Part shown: positions 55,929-64,000 of the stretch, piece by piece
Layout of the letters: every line of letters starts with the position of its first letter
Numbering within the stretch: the stretch's first letter is position 1
NCBI RefSeq assembly: GCF_009389715.1
Contig: NW_024067779.1
Coordinates: 124,001-188,000, forward strand
DNA length: 64,000 bases
Direction of reading: 5' to 3'
Source of the DNA: Phoenix dactylifera
Taxonomy: Eukaryota > Streptophyta > Magnoliopsida > Arecales > Arecaceae
The notes under the pieces: model-generated
Seen by the model: the letters and a program-made list of their open reading frames with translations, nothing else
Databases searched by the model: none
What the model was told of the DNA's origin: nothing
Position numbers and translations under genes: made by a program

Positions 55929-56834
55929 TCATATCACACTATTTTTATCTATATAACTAATTGGACGGAACTTGGTGTCTCCCAGCTCCCCTCTTAGGAG
56001 GGAAAAGAAAGACCCATACCTTCTTCCAAATCCAATTCCATTGCAGAAATTGGCACATGACCCATATTCGGTCAAGTGAGATCCCAGCGTCCAAGCCGCG
56101 ATCCACGCCATCAAGATCCCAGCAGCGGTCCCATGGCATCCCTTCCAAATTCTCCCAGAAGCTTCACAGCACCCACAGCCATCCGTATTCATCTTCCGAC
56201 TCAGCCCTCCTCCGTGCTCATCATCCACGGATCCTCCTCCGCGCTCATCATCCACGGATCCTCCTCCCCGCTCATCATCCACGGATCCTCCTCCCCGTCG
56301 ATCCAGCTTCCAATCCGGCACCTAAAGAAGGAAGCCCCAGCATCCTTCCTCTTCCGCGTGCGATCCCGGATGAATCGCCTCCCATCAACGCCACAGCATC
56401 CCGTGGCATCTTCCATTCCGAGTCATCCCATGGTCCAAAGAGGAAATTCCAGCCCCTCTCCCGTGATCCAAGCCGGATGATCCCACAGCCGCTCGTCCTA
56501 GCTTCTCAACCGTGCGCCCATTCCGGATTCCCAGCGAGCCCGTGATCCTTCTACCGCATTCATCATCCGACTCAGCCCCTCCACGCGCCTCCTTCCTTCC
56601 GCATCAGGCCGCCATCTTCAAGCATCCCACGGCACCCTCCACAGATCCCGCATCCGTGAAAGAAGCCCCATCATCCTTCCTCTTCCGCGTGCAATCCCGG
56701 GCGATTCACCTCTCAGCAAGGAAGATCCCAGCGCCTCCCTTCCGCATCAGCAGTACCCGAAGAAGGAAGCCAAGTCCCCACCTTCCGCTTCAGCTCCCAG
56801 CGATTCCGCATCCATGGCCCAAAGAAGGAAGTTC
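55929..56834. other. C-rich repeat-containing segment
   Basis: GC-rich sequence with frames open on both strands, mostly from repeats. A 27-bp unit (GCTCATCATCCACGGATCCT plus CCTCCCC) is repeated three times at 56216-56296. The phrase CATCCTTCCTCTTCCGCGTG recurs near 56340 and 56668 within a loose repeat of about 330 bp. No protein family is recognised. The copia element is inserted at its right edge. Confidence 0.5.
56216..56296. repeat. 27-bp tandem repeat, three units
   Basis: Three near-identical units of GCTCATCATCCACGGATCCT plus CCTCCNC. The multiple of three keeps frames open on both strands, which explains the long overlapping ORFs here. Confidence 0.9.
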
Positions 56835-59153
56835 ATGTCGGGGAACCCGCCCATGCCGCTGATATTTCAAAAATTAAATCAGATGGCAGCGGAAGAGGCA
56901 TGTGCGGGATCGACGTTCATCGCATGAACGTTGTTTCGGGACCTTTCGTAATTAGGTAAGAATTAAAACTTTTTAAACTATTAGGAAGATCAAATCTTCA
57001 CCTTGCGCGGGTAGATGATCACCGCAAATCTGAATTCGTGGTTTTGGAAGAGGGTTCGCTTGAAGCCGTTCAAACGTCCGGCCTCTACAGGTATCCACAC
57101 GAAGCAGGATCCGATCCAAGCTTTCTATCTCACCGGGGTGCTAGCTCCCTTGCAGAGATAGCTTTGATGGCTGATGTCCTCCCTCTCAATCAACTCTTGA
57201 TTGTGCTTAGAAGGAGGAAGAAGAAGGAAGAAGATGATCCCCTACGCAACCTTCTCTTGTTCCTTGTGTTGGATGAAGGAAGGGAAGGGAAGGAGGCCGC
57301 CAACACTTGGAGAGCTTTTCCCTTGCTTGCGGCTGAGAACACCAAGGAAAGGAGAGGGCCACGGCTTGGAGTAAGAGAGGTTTCAATGCTCTAGGGTGCC
57401 GGCCTCATAGTCCCTCTTATAGCCATCAAGGGCTCCTCCAAAGTTGGAGCCCTAGATAACTTTCCAAAGAGAGAAGGGGGGCGCCGGCCCCTCTCTTCAT
57501 GCCGCACACAAGGAGAGGAGGAGGGGCGTGATCCCTCCTTCTTGTGATGCCCTAATCCTCTTCCAAAGAGGATTGGGTGCCTCTCTTATGGTTTAATCCC
57601 AATCCAATTAGGATTAGCCAATTGGGTTCAATCTATGCTAGTCCTAATCCAACTAGGACTTGAATGAATCATGACTCAATTGAACTCTTCAATCCTAATC
57701 CAATTAGGAGTCATGTTGATTCATTAGATTATTAATTAATTTAGACTTAAGGAATCCTAATCCAATTAGGATTTGTTTAATTTTAGTCCTAATCCAATTA
57801 GGACTCTATTTGAATCCGAAGTCCTAATCTAATTAGGATTTCTAGGAATCCTACTCCAAGTAGGAATCCTATTTTAATTCAAAATTCCTAATCTCATTAG
57901 GATTGTAGGAATCCTATTTCAAGTAGGAATCCCAGTCCTACTCCAACTAGGATTCCCAGTCCTAATCCAATTAGGACTCTAGGAATCCTACCCGAAGTAG
58001 GATTTGTGTTTAAGTCCAATTAATTAATTCCCTTTCCTTCTTCAACTTCTTATCAATCGAATTGATTACTCGTGATTCATAATCACTTTTTAACTATCGG
58101 ATCGGTCAATACTTCTAGTGTGTGTGACCCCATAGGTTCTACTCTGACTGGTAGTGAGATATATTGTGATCTCTATCTCAATATCATTGAAAACTCCTTT
58201 CAATGGGTTGGAACGATTCCAACTCAACTCATTAGGGTTTATCGATCATCAAGATAATCCCTATGAGTCCCACCATCCACCAGTGACACCTAGCAGCATA
58301 TAGTGGCTACCCAGCAGAATGGAATGATGAACCTTTAGGTGCAGTTAACGTGTGATACAGTCCTACTATCGTGGATCCCTACAGGACGAAGGTCATAGAC
58401 AACTCGTCAAACTCCATCGTCTGTCATATGTCAAGATTTATTCGACTTGAGTTCGATAGTGGAAAACTCTTTTTCTACTTTATATTACTGCCCTGGCCAA
58501 GGTCTTAGAACTCAGTCTAACAAATCACATAGGATCACTCCTCTTCTATCAAGGTCGATAGATTCCTTATAGGTGCATACCCTACTCCTACAGTGAACTT
58601 ACTGCAGCCAATCTACACTGCATGGACCCATATGGCTAGAGACCATGTATGTGTGCAGTCAAACTACAATAACCTCACTGTGAGTAGCCGAAGCACCGCA
58701 GGTCAAAGGACCAGTCACACTACTGCAACATCAAGCAAGTCACTGACGAGTGGATAGACATCCAAGTGACTTCTTGTCTTGGTCACGCTCAGTACCCTTG
58801 TTCTCTAACAAGCACCTGCACTATCACTTCAGTGTCACTACACTGTGGACTCAAGTCTCGTCCATCCAGAGGGAAAGTGATCTGTGCACTGATCGGATCG
58901 ATCACCGTCCTCGTGATGATCCATTGATCAGGAGCATTTAGAAATTAATCACCAATGATACATGGCTCAAATTTTCAACTCTTGAGAATATGTATTATCA
59001 TCTTATTAATTCCTTGGACGATTCATAGACACATAAACAATATGAATGAAAAGATGCCTTTTATTTATTCAATAATAAATAGTCAAGTACAAATTATGTC
59101 CCTAGAATTAATAATGTGTCAGCCAGATTGGCTTCTAGGGCATACATCTAACA
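56835..59153 (-). repeat. 3' LTR of the minus-strand copia element
   Basis: 2319 bp. On the plus strand it starts TGTCGGGGAACC and ends CATCTAACA, giving TG...CA ends. It contains the palindrome array at 57590-58015. Open frames in it (for example 57038-57394) have no family features. Only one LTR is in the window. Confidence 0.85.
57590..58015. repeat. array of CCTAATCCAATTAGGA-type palindromes
   Basis: About ten imperfect palindromes of the form TCCTAATCCAATTAGGA or TCCTACTCCAAGTAGGA, each 16-22 bp, occur in 425 bp of the copia LTR. Arms such as AGTCCTAAT and ATTAGGACT pair well. The position within the LTR suggests a regulatory or structural role. Confidence 0.9.
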
Positions 59154-59167
59154 ATCTCCCACTTGCA
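59154..59167 (-). other. polypurine tract of the copia element
   Basis: On the minus strand, AGTGGGAGAT lies directly before the LTR start TGTTAGATG; this is the expected plus-strand primer position. Confidence 0.75.
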
Positions 59168-62100
59168 CTAAAGCCAATTGGTCATATATCTTAGGCCCAT
59201 CTTCTCAAGGTGGGCTTCAGTCTTTTGCTGACTCAGCTGCTTAGTGAACGGGTCCGCCACGTTATCCGCAGAGTCTACTCTCTGCACCTCTACATATTTC
59301 TTCTCAACATAGTCGCGTATGAGATGGAAGCGCCGCTCTATATGCTTAGACTTCTGATGAGACCTTGGCTCCTTAGTAAGGGCTATGGCGCCATTATTAT
59401 CGCAGTAAAGTGTTATGGCATCTGATGTCATCACGTCCAACTCTGCAATGAATTTCTTGAACCAGAAGCCTTCCTTAGCAGCTTCAGAGGCGGCGATATA
59501 TTCAGCTTCCATAGTAGAATCAGCAATGATCGGTTGTTTAGAACTCTTCCAATTTACCGTACCACCATTGCACAAGAACACATATCCAGATGTTGACTTC
59601 CTATCATCGACATCAGTCATGAAGTCTGAATCTGTGTACCCTTCTACCTTTAACTCTGATGATCCTCCAAAAACCAAGAATAAATCTTTAGTTCTTCTCA
59701 AGTACTTAAGAATATTCTTCACAGCTGTCCAGTGTTCTTCACCTGGATTCGACCGATATCTGCTTGTGACACTCACAGCAAGAGCTATATCAGGTCGTGT
59801 ACACAGCATGGCATACATGAGGCTTACTATTGCCGATGCATAGGGAATCTTGCTCATGCGTTGAATCTCTTCAGATGTGTTGGGGCACATCTTCTTGGAG
59901 AGATGAATTCCATGCCTAAGGGGTAAGAGACCCCTCTTGGAGTTTTCCATGCTGAACCTCTTCAGCACCTCCTCTATGTACATCTTCTGTGAAAGGCCAA
60001 GCATCCTTTTAGATCTATCTCTATAGACCTTTATTCCCAAAATATAGGATGCTTCCCCAAGGTCTTTCATGGAGAATTCTTTTGACAACCAGACCTTGAC
60101 CGAGGTTAGCATGGGAATATCATTCCCAATCAGGAGAATGTCATCTACGTACAGTACGAGAAAAACGACAGCACTCCCACTAACCTTTTTGTAAACACAC
60201 GGTTCCTCTTCGTTTTTGATGAAATCAAATGCTTTGATTGCGTCATCGAAACGAGTGTTCCAACTCCGAGACGCTTGCTTTAGTCCATAGATGGACCTTT
60301 GCAGCTTGCAGACCTTGTGATCTCCATCACTGGAAGTGAAACCCAAAGGCTGTTCCATATAGATATCTTCATCAAGATATCCATTCAGGAAAGCAGTTTT
60401 CACATCCATCTGCCAGATTTCATAATCATGAAATGCTGCAATGGCAAGCAATGTTCGGATGGATTTTAGCATGGCTACAGGTGAAAAGGTCTCCTGATAG
60501 TCAATGCCTTCGCGCTGACTATACCCTTTCGCCACAAGCCTTGCCTTATAGGTCTCTACCTCTCCATCCGAACCTATCTTCCTTTTGTAGATCCATTTGC
60601 ATCCAATAGGTACAATACCTTCTGGTGGATCTACTAAGGTCCAGACTTGGTTGGAATGCATGGAGTCTAACTCTGACTTCATAGCTTCCAGCCATTTCTC
60701 GGAATCGATATCAGATATCGCCTCGTTGTAGGTTTTGGGATCCTGTATGTGATCCCTATCTCCCACTAGGAACATTTCCTCGGTATCCTCTTCTAGTATA
60801 CCTAAGTATCTATCGGGAGGATGGGAGACCCTACTAGATCTACGAGGTGGTCGAGGGACATCGTGTACTGGCTCTTTATGAATGGGTTCAATAGGATCCA
60901 TGACTCGTTGCTTTTCAGAGACTTTCTCTTCAAGCTCAATTTTCCTCCCACTGCCTCTATCAAGGATAAACTGATTTTCCAAGAAGATGGCATGACGGCT
61001 CACAAACACATTGTGATCCTCTGAGACGTAAAAATTGTATCCTAATGACTCTTTAGGATATCCTATAAAACGAGCACTTATGGTCCTAGCCTCTAACTTG
61101 TCCGCCTGTAGTCTCTTGACGTGGGCCGGACATCCTCAAATCTTGAGATGACCCAGACTTGGTTTCTTACCATGACATATCTCATACGGTGTGGTAGGAA
61201 CGGATTTAGAGGAAACTCTATTCAATAAATAAATCGCTGTGAGTAAGGCATCTCCCCAAAGGAACATAGGTAGATCAGTGAAGCTCATCATGGACCTGAC
61301 CATATCCAATAGGGTCCAATTCCTCCTCTCTGACACCCCGTTGAGTTGAGGTGTACCCGGAGGTGTCCATTGTGAGACTATGCCGTTTTCTTTGAGATAG
61401 TCCCGGAATTCCCCACTAAGGTATTCTCCTCCTCGATCTGATCGAAGAGCCTTAAGAGGTTTTCCAGTTTGTTTTTCTACTTCATTCTTGAACTCTTTGA
61501 ACTTTTCAAAAGACTCAGACTTGTGTCTCATAAGATACACATACCCATACCGTGAGTAATCATCGGTAAAGGTAATGAAGTAAGAATAACGTCCCCTGGC
61601 TAGCACATCGAATGGGCCACATACATCTGTATGTACTAGGGCAAGTAATTCAGTGGTCCTCTCCCCATGTCCTACAAAGGGCAGTCTTGCCATTTTTCCT
61701 TGAAGACAGGACTCGCAAACTGGATATGACTCGGAAGTCAATGAGCCTAAAAGCCCATCTTTATCCATTTTGTTCATTCTGTCCTCTCCAATATGGCCAA
61801 GCCTGAGGTGCCACAAATATCTTTGGTTTATCTCATCTCTGGATCTTTTGGATCCTTTGGCACTCACATCTTGCTCGGTAACATTCTCAGATACATCCAT
61901 ATGTAAATGATGGAGACTGTCAATCATGAAACCACATGCGACTATTTTATTTCTTAAATAAATAGAACAGCAGTCTTTGTCAAATTTAAAAACATGACCT
62001 TCCTGTGCTAGACATGAAACAGAAATCAAATTTCTGCTAGCAACAGGTACATAATAGCAGTCTCTAAGTATTAAACTAAATCCAGACGGTAGTCGCAGAT

Positions 62101-63115
62101 GGTAGGTGCCCACAGCCACAGCAGCAACTTTTGCCCCGTTGCCAACCCGAAGGGTTACCGCACCTTCTGCCAGCCTTCTACTTTCCTTTAGATCCTGCAT
62201 GGTAGTGCAGAAATGAGCACTAGAACCAGAATCTATAACCCAACTAGAAGTAGAAGAAATCATTAGATTAGTTTCAATTATGAGCAAGTCTATACCTTCT
62301 GAAGGCGTGTCACCTTTCTTGTTCTTCAGGCTCTCGAGGTATGAAGGACAGTTTCTCTTCCAGTGGCCTTCGACATTGCAGTGGAAACATTTTCCTTTGT
62401 CGTTAGCCTTTTTCTTTTGAACTTCCTTCTTTGGCTTCTTGTCTTTCTTCTGCTTCTTAGCAGGCTTCTTTTTCTTCCAAGTAGACTTTCTCTTGGAACC
62501 AGAAGTCAACTCAGCAGCAAGGACATTGCCCCTTGAACCTTTCAAGGCTCCCTCAGCAGTTACCAACATGTTGATTAGTTCAGTCTTAGTGCATTCAATC
62601 TTATTCATGTGGTAGTTTACTATAAACTGACCAAATGAATCAGGAAGTGACTGTAGGATCAAATCCACTTATAATTCCTTGTGCATGTCCATACTGAGCT
62701 TCTCAAGCTCCTCTAGGTCCTTGATCATGGTCAGACCGTGATCATGGACAGACTGCCCCTCGCGCATCTTCGTTTTGAAAAGCCTCTTGGACACTTCAAA
62801 ACGAGCTGTGCGACTCTGCTCACCATACAACTCTTGCAGGTGTGCCAGTATGTCCCTAGCAGTCTTCATATTTTCATGCTGGCATTGGAGTTCATTAGAC
62901 ATGGATGCCATCATATAGCATTTTACTCTAATGTCATCATCCAACCACTTTTTATACATCTCACGCTGAACATCAGTAGGACGTGTTGGTAGTGTAGGGA
63001 TATCTGAATCGAGTATGTAGCCTATTTTCTCACAGTCCAAAACAATTTTGAGATTTCTAAGCCAGTCTTTGTAATTGGTTCCGGTCAGTCGGTTGGTCTC
63101 AAGAATACGGGTCAA
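59168..63115 (-). pseudogene. copia gag-pol polyprotein with two nonsense codons
   Basis: A single frame of about 1316 codons. Gag begins MTRILETNRLTGTNYKDWLR and includes zinc knuckle [14 protein letters not shown]. The protease has [12 protein letters not shown]. The integrase has [32 protein letters not shown] and [12 protein letters not shown] has WQMDVKTAFLNGYL and YVDDILLIGND. RNase H has GYTDSDFMTD, MEAEYIAASEA and YCDNNGAIAL. The frame is cut by TAA at 62669-62671 (in gag) and TGA at 61136-61138 (after integrase); no frameshift is seen. Upstream of gag is the leader. The element would be inactive unless stops are read through. It is a different copia lineage from the Sirevirus (one zinc knuckle, no third ORF). 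Confidence 0.9.
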
Positions 63116-64000
63116 AGGGTTTGAAGCTGATATTGTATCTGCAGAGAGTAAAGATTCTAGTTAGACTTTTGTACTTGATCCTAATCTGTTCTAAGGTCTT
63201 TTAGAACAAATGTAACTCCCACTATTTTCTCGAATCCCTCACACTCCCCTGGTAGGGAAACGAAAATCCCACACGACTAGGGTTTCTAGTGGGTACTGCG
63301 ATCCCACCGATTTACATGCCACCTCACCTAACAGTTATTGGTGACACATAGATGGATGAGTGTACAACTCTTGTACAATGCTTCTCAAGCATGTTGCAGT
63401 GCAACTTGGTCTCTAAGCCATGAAGACCTCACCTAACAGTTATTGGTCCCATTTCTTAGTTAAGTCAGACCCACCGTATAACCGTAGGAATAAAGTCGTC
63501 ATTGGGTCCTCACCTAACAGTTATTGGTGCCCAACCCCACCTTTACCCTACAACATCTCATGTCTATAGAGAGGTCCAGCCCCCCGATGCAACTTGACCA
63601 CTGTGTCCAGCCGAGACAAATCAACATCAGAAAGGCCTTAGCAGCTCTACTACAGTGGAAGACCTATTGACTTAATATTGGTTAATCAGGTCTTAGTGTT
63701 TGCAACTTGAGCCCTTCATAAGAGGTAATCGAACAATTGGCCAGGTAAGCAGGTGGGAGGCTCCCCTTACTCAGAGAGTAAGGTCCTAATTAAGTAACCA
63801 CCTTTCATGCTTTCCTAGACACCAATTAGATCAATTAATCTAATATGACTTGCTCATGTCGGTTCACTCTCGACTTGATTGAGGAGGTTTTGATTTAGGT
63901 CTCAATTGGGTTTGATACATCATATGTAAACCTATCTACCCGACTCGCATTCACATCACATGCAAACGGCTCATCACAGGCAGTTATAATCGCAGCATCA
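63116..64000 (-). other. copia leader region with three 20-bp repeats
   Basis: Non-coding sequence upstream of gag on the minus strand. CTCACCTAACAGTTATTGGT (plus-strand reading) occurs at about 63324, 63430 and 63510. No primer-binding site or 5' LTR is visible before the window edge. Confidence 0.7.

Larger units (their letters stand above)
56835..64000 (-). mobile_element. Ty1/copia retrotransposon, minus strand, runs off the window
   Basis: Read on the minus strand: leader (beyond 63115), gag-pol in copia order (63115-59168), a PPT-like GTGGGAGAT, then a 3' LTR that starts TGTTAGATG and ends CCCGACA. The 5' LTR and primer site are not in the window, so the full length and target duplication cannot be checked. 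The left flank of the 3' LTR is GTTCA. Two stop codons interrupt an otherwise continuous frame. Confidence 0.9.

Noticed and set aside
57038-57394. 118-codon plus-strand frame in the copia LTR
   Set aside because: It is antisense to the element within a non-coding LTR and shows no family feature.

Overview
The window is nuclear DNA of a flowering plant. It has split genes with GT-AG introns, a GH28 polygalacturonase, a CC-NBS-LRR resistance gene, plant-type Ty1/copia elements with initiator-tRNA-Met priming, and a MULE coding for plant mobile domain and OTU proteins. The NLR type, copia types and repeat style fit a monocot, but I cannot name the species from sequence alone.

Four host genes look intact. 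(1) A pyroglutamyl peptidase I gene at 7496-9959 (+) has four coding exons that join in phase to 219 aa, plus a probable 5'UTR intron. (2) A molybdopterin synthase small subunit gene (CNX7/MOCS2A) at 12663-13621 (+) has two exons, 115 aa, and ends in the required Gly-Gly. (3) A secreted polygalacturonase at 17558-19442 (-) has six exons, 466 aa and all GH28 motifs. (4) A single-exon NLR at 50658-53324 (-) codes for 888 aa.

Most of the rest is mobile DNA. A hAT element (1636-3691, perfect 8-bp target duplication) sits inside a Tourist-like MITE; it keeps a decayed transposase tail and two copies of what looks like a captured mitochondrial carrier exon. Two TRIM-like elements and an Au-type SINE lie among the genes. 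A 7.3-kb Mutator-like element (24322-31666) has about 50-bp TIRs, inverted subterminal arrays of a 25-bp palindrome, a plant-mobile-domain gene running rightward and a FAR1/MULE transposase plus OTU protease unit running leftward. Between them it holds a captured 5' coding fragment of an ARGONAUTE4-like gene. A 10.2-kb Sirevirus-type copia element (37300-47468) has LTRs of about 1.5 kb, a perfect 5-bp target duplication, PBS, PPT, a broken pol and an extra ORF. A second copia element on the minus strand (56835 to the window edge) has a 2.3-kb 3' LTR and a gag-pol interrupted by two stop codons.

The most notable points are the AGO4-like fragment inside a DNA transposon, flanked by a duplicated piece of the element's own OTU gene tail; the ordered palindrome arrays at both MULE ends; and the reuse of the Sirevirus LTR palindrome just upstream of its third ORF. 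All assignments come from reading the sequence and remembered family features; no searches were run.
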